A stretch of DNA of 64,000 nucleotides from Struthidea cinerea (Eukaryota; Chordata; Aves; Passeriformes; Corcoracidae). This document shows positions 40,024 through 53,116 of the stretch, in pieces. The notes beneath the pieces are model-generated. The model ran no database searches, had not been told where the DNA came from, and saw only the letters and a program-made list of their open reading frames with translations. Location of the stretch: the NCBI GenBank assembly GCA_013397865.1, contig VZTI01004617.1:948116-1012115 (forward strand), in the 5' to 3' direction. A program made the translations under genes and the position numbers. Within the stretch, counting starts at the first letter, position 1; each line of letters begins with the position of its first letter.

Positions 40024-40856
40024 ACAATTCGTGAAGTACTTTCTGAAGAGAACAGCCAGAATGTCCCACCCAAAACTCCACAGGCACAGTTCTGTCCCCA
40101 CCCCAGCCCAGCTGGACAACAGCTGAGCCTCAGGCTGCTGTTTCAGTAAGTTCTCAGGAAGCAGGCAAGCTCTCACACAAAAAGGTGTGATGCCAGATGT
40201 GATCCTACAATAAGAAGTTTGCTCAAGCTCAGCAACTTGAAAAAAAAAGCAGATTCTTCCAAAATTTACAGATTCAGCTCACTCTGCACTCCTGTATTTT
40301 CATGCCAAATCTTCGAATCACCTCCCCTTTAATTAAATTGTTGTGGAATCCCCAGGAAGTTATTGACACAATCAAGCTTTGCTGATATTATATTTGCAAT
40401 CCAGTAGAGTTTCTGTAGACACAAAATTATAACCAAAAGATCAGTTTTGAAGACAAATACTTTTTCCTGGGGTTCTCTTTATCAAAAGTCCTAAGTATTC
40501 CATCACAGCAATTAACAAACAGATATTTCATGCAGTTCTTTCTTCACTTGCACAGAAATATTTATTCTTCCTGGGCTTTGCACGAACTATTGCATAGCCC
40601 CAGGGTAACTGTGATTTACAGATGCCAGGAATAAATAGATGCTTTAATGTCTGGGCTGCACTCTGCTCCAGCATGCAATAACAATCTCAGGGCACTTTAT
40701 GCTACCGAGAGTTTCTACTCATGGAAACAGCCACATATTCTCAAAAAATTTGACAGCACTGGTATTCCTGAGCAACAAGAGCTGTCAGCTGCTCGTGTGA
40801 TTTCTTGGTGATACTTGGAACTATTTATGTTGCTTCTGGTTTTCCTAAGAAGGAAG

Positions 40857-40881
40857 CAGCACAGCACAGCACAGCACAGCA
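40857..40881 (+). repeat. (AGCAC)n short tandem repeat
   Basis: Five consecutive units of the pentamer AGCAC/AGCAG. Confidence 0.9.
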
Positions 40882-42057
40882 GCGAAACAACCAAGGAATG
40901 CCCTTGGTAACACAACATAAAATTAGGACTTTCAGCATCATGATGGAGGAACTGGGCTCCAGGGCTCTTTTTGTGCAAGGACGGGCAAAAATGCATCGTG
41001 GAGCAGTTCACAGGAATCAACACTGGAGGGTGAGAAGGAGTCTGGTTTTAAGCTTTTAAATGAACCTATAAAGGAATCGACTCCAAAGGTTTGCTCAACA
41101 AGTATTCATCACAAAACCCTTTAAAGTTTAAATGTGGTTTTAGCATGAAATAAGTGCAATAAAATTTTAAAACAAAGCAGCCCAAGTACTGTTGTTCTGT
41201 TAATGTTTCCACAAATATTCTACAGACATTCGGCAGGCTCAGCTGTATAACAATCATCTCTATGCTCTTTTCAGCTTTTATGTTTCATTTTATCAGGAGG
41301 TTTGCTTGAACTCCGAACCAGAATACAGACTCTTTTGATCCTGCACAGAAAAACAGGGGCAAACCAGCAGTAACAAGTGCTGATCAAGTCCCTCACCTCA
41401 CTTAGCTCCCTGATCCTTCACCAGTGTTTCACTGGACAAATAGAAACCAACCCCTGCCGTAACCACCCAGAGCATCCCCGGTGTTTAACCCCTGCAGCTC
41501 AACAACAACAATCATCCCACTAATGACACACATCCCTTGCAGGGGGTCGGATTTTTTGAGGACTACTCAGATTTTGTTTGGAAGCAGTTCGCCAGCAGAA
41601 TCAAATTGTACTTGACACAGAGCCAACTAAAATTATCAACGCAGACGTATAGACAGACATTTCTTAAACCCCTCAGATTTCCACACCGACTCTAATCTTC
41701 TCTCAGCAGCAATTTATAGGAAGGCTAAAAATAAAGCACGCATAACTATGGATTTTGAGTCAGGCTCAAGGTTTTGCATTCCCCTTTCACGCAAACACGA
41801 ATTCCAAGGGGGGGTATAAGAAAGGAAGCTTTGAAGAGTTTGGCCCTCACAGCTGATTTGAAGCACCACAAATTAAAGAGGAAAGCCGAAAGAGAAGAAA
41901 AAAATGCATTTCTTGTGTGCCCACGTGGTTTGCTGTGGACAAGACAAGCTTAAAAGAAAGTGTTTCAATTTGCTGCAATTCGTGAGAGATACCCCCACAT
42001 CCCCACTTCCAGGCCCTCTTAAAAATGCTCATCTTTTAGGATTTAAAAAGTAAGTTT

Positions 42058-42205
42058 TAATCCCGGCTCTGCCAATAATCTTCTGAATGACCTTGGGCAA
42101 ATCACTTTGCCTCTGTTCTTTCAGGCTGGCTGTAAAGCTGGATTAATTCTCACCCGCTCGTGGTGGTGTAAAACAAGGATTGTCAGGCACAATTCTGAAG
42201 CACCA
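42058..42205 (+). mobile_element. MIR-type SINE fossil
   Basis: It includes AATCCCGGCTCTGCCA, GACCTTGGGCAAATCACTTT, GCCTCTG and a following CTGTAAAGCTGG segment, in the order of the core-SINE MIR: tRNA-like 3' part, core, then tail. MIR and related CORE-SINEs predate the amniote radiation, so this is a very old insertion. Assigned by motif order only. Confidence 0.72.
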
Positions 42206-44523
42206 CAACGCGCAAGAGATAAGCAGGACAGACACCAGGCTTTGCATGAACTTTGCAAAGATAAGCTTAGACACTACTGTCTGTGAGGTTTGAAGGGAAA
42301 ATATCAATATTCTCTCTCAAAAGGGTTTGCATTTTACATTCCAAATGAATCCCAGCTGGAACTCACCCCAGTTTTATTAAAATTTAAGACAGTATGTACA
42401 CCTTTGATTTGTGCCAATAGGAATGAAAAAACTAATTACCTTTTTCTCGTATTTTATTTCCTTCCTTTCATGACATAAAGCTCTAGACTCCACTAGAAGT
42501 AAGAAAACATTGAAATAGCTCAATTTTGCAAAACTGGCCATGCAAAGTGAGCACCGGTAGCATGGCAGGACACCAAATGGTGCAGGAGGATGGCACAAAC
42601 ACCCACTCATCTCAGTCATTTTTCTAGCCAGCAAGCAATTAATTTATGTTTTGAAACGCAGTCACACACTTGTTTTGCAAAATATTCCTATTAAATGCAA
42701 AGCTATATTACCTAGTGTTCCCAATAAGAATTTTAATTAAACTGTCAGCTTTTTGAAGGCAGAATTATCTAAAGCCTGTTCTTCCTACTGGTCTCATTAC
42801 AGCTGGATTTTGTTTTCATTAGTTTCTTTCTTGTGGTGGCTTTATTCTCAGCTCTCATTACAGTGAAGATTCATAGATCAAAATGACACTTTTGCAGGAA
42901 ACCCCCAATTCAGCCAAGGCCGTGGCTGCTTATCAAAGATACAAACCTGCTTATCAGGACCTTATTTCCTCTGCACGAATGAAATTAAGGCAGGAGAATC
43001 ACAGTGACCTGCGGCAGGGAATCCATCAGTCAAGTGCATGGGCACAGCCTTGTCCCTCAGCTACTTATCCAAGGGGAACAATGCCCACTCCCACACAGGT
43101 GTCTGCAGGAATTTTCACCCCTTTAAGGCGATCACCTTCTGACTTAGCTGTTGTTTGTTTCTAACTAAGAAAGCAGCTGCAATAAATGCCTGAAAACCAA
43201 GCCCCAATTCCCTGCGCACGCGGGTTATGGATTATGAAACACAGAGTTTCTCTGCTCCCGTCTCAGCACGCAGGACCGCCAGAGATTCCAGTTCTGGTAA
43301 CCAAGGAACTGTCCTTGCATTAAAAAAATCCTCTCTCAGCCACACTTCACTCTCATTGTTTGGCTCTCTTTTGGTATCTGTTCTCAAAACTCACGGATGG
43401 GTTATCCACGGCAGGACCCTGAACACGCTCAGGGCACAGCTCTGAGAGTTTACTGAGGGACATGAAAGAAAACTTCTGTAAGGTGAAGAGCTTCAATCAT
43501 CAGGCTTCATAACAAGTGCATCAAAAGGCCTTAAAACTACCACAGTGACTGAGCAAGATCTCCTCAGTCCCCAAACTAATACAGCTTTTATTTAGAAGTT
43601 CCTTAACCCGATCTTTTCTGTACAAGCCCTTGGAAATAACTGAACACAGCACTGAAATCCTGTGCAGCTTCACATTCTACTTGAAAGTGTTTTAAAATCT
43701 CAAGCAAGAGTGTCTCAAGGGGACAGTGCAGAGCCAGCGCCAGAATTGCTCTTCTGGCTGCCCCTGAGCTGAGTTTACTGACAAATTTACTGACCTCAGC
43801 ATCACTCCGTCCCTTCCTTCCTCTGTCCCCACCTCCCTTCCTGCCAAGTGTTGCTTTCTTCTCACATCTGCTGATAGAAGTCCTTGAGTGATTGCCCTCT
43901 ACCATAGTAAACATGATTTTTCTTCTCTTGAAATATGAACTATTTTCTATCTCAACCAGCTGTTGTTCACTTTGAATAACAACACAAAAAAATGTAACAG
44001 AGTTTTAAAATTATGGTGTTAAATATAAAGTTACAGAAGGGCCAATAATTACACATTAAGGTGCGAAGTTTAAGGTTTTGGGGGCTGAGAGATACAACAG
44101 CTCTGTATTCGGATATCCTTTGGGCTGCAAATTCCAGCATTTTTGCAGTGATGTGACTCAGCCACACTTTTCATGTGGGCACGCCCCAGGGGCAGCAATA
44201 ACTGGAACAATTCATCCCTGAAAGGAGAACAGTCAGAGGGATATTTAGTGTGGAATTCGTAATTTTCCAGATGAGGTAATTAGTCTTTTTTCCCCTCCTC
44301 TGTATTTGTATTTGTATTCTGTAGAACATAACAAACAAGAGGCCATTTGAAGTTCAAAAAGGTTATAAACGTATAAAGAGCAACTTTGGAGACCTCGTTA
44401 TTGCAGAATCTTGGAGGAAGGTGGTGATTTCAAAAGGCATCAAACGAGAGGATGATAAAACGTTATTGACTTGCTTCCTCAGAAAGCAAACTGAGCCCTG
44501 CTCTGGTAAATTAATTGACTGTG

Positions 44524-44896
44524 TGTGGATGCTGAAAAGCTTTGGTAGAGAAATCTTTCAGCTTTCTGCAGCGTTCTGGGAGAACTTTGCAGTTCTCACA
44601 GAAGCTGTGAAAACACTGCTGTGGGTTTTTGTAAACTGACTCCTTATCTTGCACCTGGGTTTGTTATGCAGGATTGTTGTGGTGCCGGTCTTCTGATATT
44701 GTGGAATAAGGGTCTTAGAGCTTGACCAATCCCCTCAAGGGGTGGATGGCCGAGCACCCAACTGTCTTATGCCATTCAACACACTCTTTGCGATCCCTGT
44801 TATAAAAGATGAATTAATTAATTAATAAAGATCAGAATTGCTTTCCTTCTGAACTTGTCGTGCCACTCCTCGTCGTTAGTGCCACTCACAGCGACA
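44524..44896 (+). mobile_element. Solo LTR, ERVK-like (copy 3)
   Basis: The 373-bp LTR reads TGTGGATGCTG to CAGCGACA and is flanked by a perfect 6-bp duplication ACTGTG (44518-44523 and 44897-44902). It has a CCAAT box followed by an imperfect-free inverted repeat CCCCTCAAGGGG around 44731-44744, TATAAAAG at 44801 and AATAAA at 44824-44829, the arrangement of an RNA polymerase II LTR promoter and poly(A) signal. The 6-bp duplication points to class II (ERVK-type) integrase. No internal region is present. Confidence 0.93.
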
Positions 44897-44902
44897 ACTG
44901 TG

Positions 44903-47900
44903 GACACAAGAACGTGTCCTGTGCTAATTCTTGGCCCCAACCTGACGTGGGGACAGGGCTCAGACAAGGCGTGAAACGCTGAGCTGGGATTTTGGGGTGC
45001 TCTGCTTTCAGCTGCCTTCAGTCCAGTTGTACTTTCAATTAAGGGGCATTTCTAAAGCACTGCTGTCACTTGGGGTCGGTGGCAGGGAAACTGGGAAACT
45101 CACCGGGAATCTCAGTGTGCCATGGGTGCATGCGGCCTCTTGCAAGCTGCTTAAACTAAGCTCTCTGTTTACAAAAGAGCCATGAACTTTCCATTTAAAG
45201 CTTATCTGTGCTGAGCTGCTGAAGACAGTGACACTTGGTGATGGTCATTAACGTCTGGAAATGTTTCGAGCTGAACTTAGTGCATTTTGAGATAAACATT
45301 TCAGGAAGAGAACTACCATCCAACTTTATGGCATGCAGGCGGGCGATAATCCCTAAGCAATGTCCTGGGAGAGCTCAAAAGTATGAAAAATGTATTTTTG
45401 ACATCCTACGTGCACAGCTGCTTTCATGGTGGCCCTCGAGCGCAGGCATCATAAACCGCTGAACACCTCACAAATAATTTACAGCCAATAAAGGGCTGTG
45501 CTGACCTGAACTGCAGCACAAACTTACACGGTGTCCAAGCCTGCTTGCCAAAGCACTGAAAGAGTGCTAAAAGTAGCCAAAAAATTAAAAAACAAAATTA
45601 ATACAGCTGGTTTCACAAGCACCATAGGAGGGACCCTATATTTTTCAGTTATATGAGCTTGCTTTGAAGCAAAACCCATGCTTTTTTCTCTATTTTTTTT
45701 TAGCTGTGTCCTTGGGCTTGAGCAAAAAAAAAAATCTGTGTGTCAGGGAGTTGCCACAATGCCCTCATTTTTTTATATTAATGCAGTTAATGGTGCCTGG
45801 CAGTGTAAAAAGAATAAAAAATGGTGCACATTTACGAATTGTTCTCTCCTGTGCAGCATCCAGACCATCTTCACACATTTCAGCCAGGGCCACTTCAGAG
45901 CTCAGCACAGCTCTCCTTGAGGCCGCTTTCCACAGTAACCACCCTAAGTGCCGAGGAAAATCACCCACCAGTCTGAGTGAAAGAAACCCTCCTGTTGTCG
46001 TTACCATGCCCTGATGTATGGCTGGGATGAACATCAACACTAATAAAATATTTAACAGCCTGGATTTCACCTGGCTGGCCATGGGGTGCAGTGAAGCTTT
46101 TGACTTGATTAAATATCCCACTTGCAGTGTGGGATGCAGGTTTAGCAGTTTTTAATTCTTCCCCAGAGCACCATGCCAGGTTTTCTCGTAATTAAGTGGG
46201 TACATCCAGGCTGTTTACAACTGACATCCCTGATGGGACTGTTGTCTGAAAACTTCATGTTCTTCTCAAAACTACACAGAGGCTGTCAAGTTCCTTAATA
46301 ATTTCCCTTGTAGCGGCTGTTCCAGAAAGAGTTTTAAGCAATTTATGATTAAGGAAGCCAAACAGGGGATCCTCTCCCCTCCTTTTTAATTTTTGTTTCT
46401 ACTTTCTTATTTCATTCTCTGCCATGGGTTAATGGGTCTTAATTACAGGAGTAATTGAGAAAAAGCTGAAACGGAGCTAGCTTAATTTGATCCATAGAAA
46501 CGAGTCCATTTTCAATATATTAATCAGTGGAATAATTAAAAAGCAAAGGAGAAAACTTTAGTACATGACTGACAGAGCTACAGCAAAGAAAATTAAGTTT
46601 GATACATTAAAAAGCCACTAAATCTGAACCACTGCCACCAAAATACCTGTGACTGTGAGAAAATAATCTAATAGCATATGAAATAGTTCTCTCTCTTTTT
46701 TTTCCCGCCCTCACAAATTTAATAAGATGGAACAGCTCCTTTATTCACAGGTCTCCATGCTTTAGCAGTCTGCTATCCCCCTGTCACGTCTCGTTAGGAT
46801 GCAAGCAAAAAAATCAAATGGGAAAGGGGTTTGAAATAAATATTTCATTAAGGAGAGCACACCAGTAGTCAAGGGAGGAAGTCTGTACACAGAGCAAGTC
46901 CTGCATTTAGGAAAAAAAGGATGTTACAGCCCACATTGTCTCTGTTCAGTGACACAGCTGACCCAGCCAGGCGACACTAAGTGAATTTGTTGCTCCCGCA
47001 CATCTCTTCCTCAGCATCCATAAGGAAACACAGCGACCACGGAATAAATTGCACTTCAATTGCAGGTGATGAATTCACAGCCGAAGAGAGGAAAGCAGAG
47101 CAGAATGCAACAAACACTTCCAACAAGCAGCAAGGAAAAATCCACGAGAGAATTGCAGCACTGAGCCTGCTTCCTTCCTTTGTGCCACACAAATAATTAC
47201 ACACTGGGAATATTCCAGAGAGCCTCAGCAATTCCAGAGACACACTGCTTCCCAACAAGGGTCCTGAATTTCCATGTGCTGATCCCAGCCAGAATATCAT
47301 GCAAGTGTCAGAATCAGCTGCTCTTCCTACAACCCACCTATAGTGTAGACATTGGCTTATTGAGTATTTTGAAGATAAAAAGTACAATTCCATTAATTTT
47401 AAAAAGATCATATAATTCATTGTTATTCTGCTACTTAATCTTTTAAGTGTTTTCTTGCCCTGAATGAACATTATAAAATGTACTACACTTCATATTTTCT
47501 TCAAACTTCTGTACTAATCTTTGTTAATCCATCCAAACTCCAACTGCTGATAAAAGCTTCTACTTTGAAGGAAACATCAAATAGTACAGCAATTAGTATG
47601 TAAAACAAGATTATTTCAGTGGATCAGCCTCTAGTTCCTATCCCATAAACCACTCCTAACCAGAGCACATGGGCACACTGATCCACACACATCAAAGGTG
47701 GCTGTAAATATTCCACAGGCAGGAAGGAGATCACTGGGTGATCAATGGAAATTCCTGAGCTCGGTGAACGCACCCTGTTACCATGGCCTCACGAGGGACA
47801 TGTGCAGCATTGCCCTTGGGAAAGCTGGAAAGTTAAAATCCTGCACTGTGACTGCAGAGAAACCCCCAAAATCCATCATCCTCAGTCTCTGACCCCTGGA

Positions 47901-50338
47901 GAAAATAAAGGCAGGACCACTGCACATCCTCAGGACCACTGCACATCCTCAGGACCACACTCAATTACGAGGGCAGAGACACACACACACACACCAAGAC
48001 ACACAAAATCAGTGCCTTCCAAAAAGGTGCATTCCCCAAAAATGCTTTCCATTTCTAATTTTGTCTGCTGTAAATTGAGGTTGTGGCCTTCACTTATTTT
48101 GCTCCATCCTTCAGAGATTTCACCAGCCACCAGTACAGTATTTGTGAAAAGCCACCTGCAGCACCAGAAAAGTCTCCTGAAGATGCTTCTCCCTCTGATA
48201 TAACTGTATTTGCTGTCACATTAAATGAAATATAAATCTGCACAGTAGAGATTTTTGTGTTCCAGTCTGTGGGTAACTTCTTTGGCGTCAATAATCAATA
48301 AAAGCTTACATGAAAACAATGAACTCTACTCCAGCAGCATTTAGATCTCTAAGCAGCGGCAGAGCAGCACTTTCATAGCCAGTAATTTAAAATTCAGAAA
48401 ATATTCCTTCTTTCCCCACATCCCAGTGCTGCTGAATGCCAGGCTGCTCCCTAAACTCTGCTCCCTGTGAAGCACAGAGTGTGGGGCTCAGGGGGAAAAG
48501 TGTTCTGGCAACAGGGGACAAGCCCCTGGCATCTGCTGCTCTGAGCTGCTGGAGGAGCTCCTGAGATGGGGAAAATCTGGCTCCAGCCTGACAGCAAATT
48601 ATTCACAACTCTTGGAAGCTGGCACACTCCAGCACTTCTAATCTCCAAGATGCATTTTATGAGTACATAAACTAGGATGAGATCTGTTGTTGGCAAGGAG
48701 AACAAATCTGCTAATTAAGAAAGATGTAAAGGTTTGGTAATAATTACTTCAGCACCCACTGAGCCCTGGTTGATGGATGGGTCCACACCTCCAGTACTGC
48801 TCGAGTTCAGCAACTTTCCCAGGCTTCCTGACACAGCCTCCTCTGGAGCTAAGGGAGAGCTCTGCCCACTGTCCAGGAGCCCTGACTGTGTCCTGCTCAC
48901 GATAATTATGGATTTCGTACGAAATCCCTGCCCTGACCTGAAGGTGTAAGGGAATCGAGGCGATCTAGTTTGCTTGGATAACACTGACTGCAGACAGCAG
49001 GATCTTCCTACAGCCGCTGGGGAGAGAGGAACACTTAGTGACCTTCTGGAAGAACCTCTTTCCTACCCCTGACTGTAGAAATAAACCCAGAGAGATCAGC
49101 TGAATGTATTTCCCATTCACCAGGAACAGTTCCTTTGCAAACATTGTTTTAAAATGTTAGATTAACTGGCTGGCAGAGCATTGATTCAGGTTATTTTTTT
49201 AATTCCACAGTTGCAGAAATGTTAAGAAACTAAACAAACAGTATGTAGCAAATGCGCAGAAACAACAGAAATGACCAAAATAAGCACCACCTTTTCCTCA
49301 CCGTGATTCAAACCTGCAGAACTGCGGGGATAACGTGGAGACACCTTAGTGGTAATTGAGCTTTTAGAGGCCTTTAGAGTTGGTGACAGATTAATAGGCT
49401 GGTCTCATAAATTCTGACATCCTCGCAATTTCTGTATTCCTGGATTTACACACAAACTGAACACTGTAAACACCTCAGTGCCTCGGCTGCAGCACGACAC
49501 ATCAGTTAAGACCACTGGTAACTTTATGAAATAACACCATGTCACAGAACAAATCAGTGTTCAGCAATTAAACTGAGTCCAGGCACCACAACGATTCCAG
49601 CAGATAATTTTCCAAAGTAATTGCCTCAAGGAAACTCTGGCAACACTAAAAATCAGGTCTGTTGAAGACAACAGTGTAAAAGCAGTACTTTCATTGCCAG
49701 TAGTATAAACACAAGAGATTTTAAAGGAGTTTGCTGCCTGATTATTAAGTTCCATGCTGTGTAAAGCAATTATTACAGCTCTCAATTTCCCAATCTTTGT
49801 GTTTATTAAAACTAATGAATGCTTTTAGCATACAAGAGACTAAATAAATTTGCATAGGATTATAACAGTCAGCCTATACTCATCCCTGTAGGCTTAAACA
49901 CTAACTGTAAAAGAAACATTTACCCAGTAAATAAACAAGCTGAAACCTGAACTTCTCCTCCTTTAACTCAGTCAATGCCTGGAGTTGAATTGGAGCGGGC
50001 TGCAAAAATACTCTGATCACAGAGAGACTGGTGATGCAGGGCAATGCCAAGGTCACTCACGGACAATCCAACGCTTCCCACACAATCCAGTCACAAGAAA
50101 TCAGGTCTTGATGTCAATAAAACACCTGGACTGTCAGTGCTTCAGGTCAGTTATTTCCCTTTATGATGGAGAAAGTAAAAAGGAGAGAGCAATGAAAAGT
50201 GGAAAGCTGCCGTGGGGTTCTGTACTGTTCACAGCCTGAGGTACAGCCCAGGGGAGTTCAGCCCCACAACAGACGAAAAGTGATGTCCTTCCCCAAAGGA
50301 TCACAAATGTTTTGTTGAATTTCTCATCAGCTTCAGTG
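44903..50338. other. Intergenic, no gene recognised
   Basis: No coding, RNA or transposon signature except small tandem repeats near 47.9 kb. The 164-codon minus-strand frame at 46977-47471 resembles nothing known. Confidence 0.55.
47913..47958 (+). repeat. 19-bp tandem repeat, 2.4 copies
   Basis: The unit AGGACCACTGCACATCCTC occurs twice perfectly and then a third time for 8 bases. Confidence 0.93.
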
Positions 50339-50344
50339 AGATTC

Positions 50345-50733
50345 TGCAGTACTGACGCACGGGCAAGGACCTCGCTCATCAGATAGAGAATGCAAAGCCG
50401 TTTATTACGCAGTCAGAATTCCCTAAATCCCAGCACCCAACAGGCTATCACATCCTATAAACAGCAAAGATGTTCCCCACAGTGTCCCCCAATCACCTGG
50501 GGCATTGCACAGATTTCACCTATGATGGTAACAGGCAAACAATGCCCTGTAAGGCCACAAACTCCAATGAACACTTCTCACAGGCCCAGGCTGTCCATAA
50601 ACACACAATCCTCTCTCAGTCCATCCCCGGTGACCTGGATGCACTCCCAGGGTCACCTCCGGGCCCAGGACAGAGCCCCTCTCTCTGATCCTCAGGGCCT
50701 GTCTCTCTTCCAGCACCCAGTGCCACCCCAACA
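50345..50733 (-). mobile_element. Solo LTR, different ERVK-like family
   Basis: The 389-bp element on the minus strand starts TGTTGGGGTGG and ends CAGTACTGCA. It is flanked by a perfect 6-bp duplication AGATTC (50339-50344 and 50734-50739). The element-strand AATAAA lies at 50401-50406, leaving a short R-U5 of about 55 bp. The sequence is not similar to the LTRs at 9.2, 21.9 and 44.5 kb. It is GC-richer than its flanks. No internal retroviral sequence adjoins it. Confidence 0.85.
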
Positions 50734-53086
50734 AGATTCTGTCCCTATTTGAATCCTGCAGCTTCCTCTTCCTGGTGTCCTCGGCTGCTCTTCCTCCTCG
50801 CTCTCTGTTCCAGGGTGTTTAAAAATCTAATTCTTACTGCAAGCTGGAGAGCAGGGAGACAGCTTCTCACTCTTACACCCAGCCTTCTTCCTGTTTCTGC
50901 AGGCTAGGAGGGGATTTAATTCAGAACTTAGAAACTGCTTTGATGCCCAAATTCACACAAGTGTCAAAACCTGTCTCAGCAAGGAAGGAGAAAAATCACA
51001 AACATCAGTTTAGAAATTACTGTTATAAGGAAGAATTGGCTACTACACTGAATGATTTGTGCTATAAGCATAAAAGTTTCACGCAGGAGAGAGGAGCTTA
51101 ATATTCTGCCCTGTAAGATTCTGTCCATCTTCTATTAGAGCCAGACATAAATTAAAAGTATCTGCTTAAATCTTTAGCCTCATTTTCCTCTAATGTGCCA
51201 TCTAAGCCTGAACAAGAATTAATATCAAGGTGCTGAATGAGCTGGTAAATGCTAATAAAAGACTTATCTAGGAACTGAATCACCAATGAAAACTTTTCCA
51301 AGTGAGGAAAATACCAAAGAAGGGAAAAATGAAAGGGATATTTGTAAAGGGGTGGTAGGGAAACAACTCCGGCTAACATTTACCTTCTATTTTTCATACT
51401 AAAAGAGAAATTAGGGGTTTTTTTGCGCCTTTTCCATGATACCAACATAAATAGGGGGGGAAAGAGTGGCTTGAAGCCTCTGTGGGAGCAATCTCTGTGA
51501 TAATGACAAGGATTCTGTGGTAACAAAGGTGAAGTACACTGACATAAAAATTCAAGCACTGTATTCCACTTTTATTTACTATCAACTCTGTAAGAGCGAA
51601 ATTGAGTATCAGACAATAAAGCAAATAAATTCAATGTTCATATGAATATTGGCATCTTAAAATCTCCAAGAGCTTTGGTTTTCCTTTTTTTTTAAAAAAA
51701 AAAGATAAAATATTTGATAAAACATCAGAAACAGTCTCAGTCCATTGTCAGTTATAAATATTCCTCACTTTGGTAGAAAAAAAAAGAAACAGAAACCAGA
51801 GTTTTATCATAAAAGTTCTGATTCTACAGAGCCCTAAATAAAAATCGTCAGGTTCATAACCACGATTTCAGAGAACTGCTCAAAAGAAAGAGATTAATCA
51901 CTTGAAACAAATATTCCCATGATCTGATCTCAAAGACAGACACCTCTGCTGTTCAGTACCTGGAGAACAACTCACTGCAGGCAAATTAAATGAGAAAAAC
52001 TCAAAGAACTGAAGAATCAGGAAGGAAATCCTGAACCCACATAGCCTTCAAGCAGAACTCTAAAGAAAACTGTGCAGCTGGGAGCACAGAGCTGATTCTG
52101 CAGGCTCCGAGTACAAGCCTCCTGTGCTTAAAGCCAGATAATTCTGTACACCGATGTCGTATTTATCTAAAATGAAGATTAAAGCTAAACACCGGTTACG
52201 GCTCTGATAGTGGAACATCGCTATCTCAGTTTAAACACCCAGCTTGGGGAGCTGGAACAAAACCACCCTCAGAACTGCCTGCTTGGAGGGTCTGAATAAT
52301 TGAAGAGCAGTGCAAAAAGCTGCAAAGATCCTGCTTTTTACTAAGTAACTACAGCAAGTTTGCTTTTTCCAGTATCTTATGAGATTTATGAATTCTTCAA
52401 AATGGGATAGTAGCTCATTTAAAGTAATTTTACAAACTCTGTTCCAAGCTATTACCAAATGTGTTCAGAGCTTGCAGCACAGCTTCCCACTCTGCTCTCC
52501 CAGTGCAAGCACTGCTCATTCACCAACCCTGAAAGGAAAAACATGGGAAGAGACCTTTTATTTCCTCTCATCAGCCTGAAAAGGGCTCTTTTTCAGTTGA
52601 TCACATAGATATTTTCGATATTTTCTAGTAGATATTTTAAAAAAAATCTTTAGTGTGAGAACTTAGGAAAAAGAAAACTGTGTATAAACCCCATTATTAC
52701 AAGAATAACCCGTCTTTAGGATAGGTGGGGAGTGATGTTTCCTGATAAATCTGCCTTGGATGAACACTTTGCAGGCACAACCACGGATTTATTGGAAATC
52801 ATTGGATCCATCTTGTTTCCTTTGAAGTGAACTGAAGCTCTGCTATTCTCTTGAATAATAGCACAGTCAGTTTCTCAGTTCAGACTCCCGTCCTACATAC
52901 ATTTATGCGGCACTCTGCATGTAAGAGCAAATACAAAAAAGAAACAAAACAAACCCCAAGCCACAGGACCACCTTCACTTCCATCATAAATCAGTTTGTC
53001 TTTGCTATAGTGGAATTATTGAGAATCCAGGGCATGTATTTTATTTTTACCTAACATTCGGACAGATTAAAGAGAAAAAAAAAAGA

Positions 53087-53116
53087 GGATCAGATTGACT
53101 TGGATCAGATTGACTT
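53087..53116 (+). repeat. 15-bp tandem duplication
   Basis: GGATCAGATTGACTT is present twice in perfect tandem, directly after an A-rich run. Confidence 0.93.

Larger units (their letters stand above)
40030..44517. other. Intergenic, no gene recognised
   Basis: Contains the MIR-type fossil at 42.1 kb and the AGCAC repeat at 40.9 kb; otherwise nothing recognised. Confidence 0.55.
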
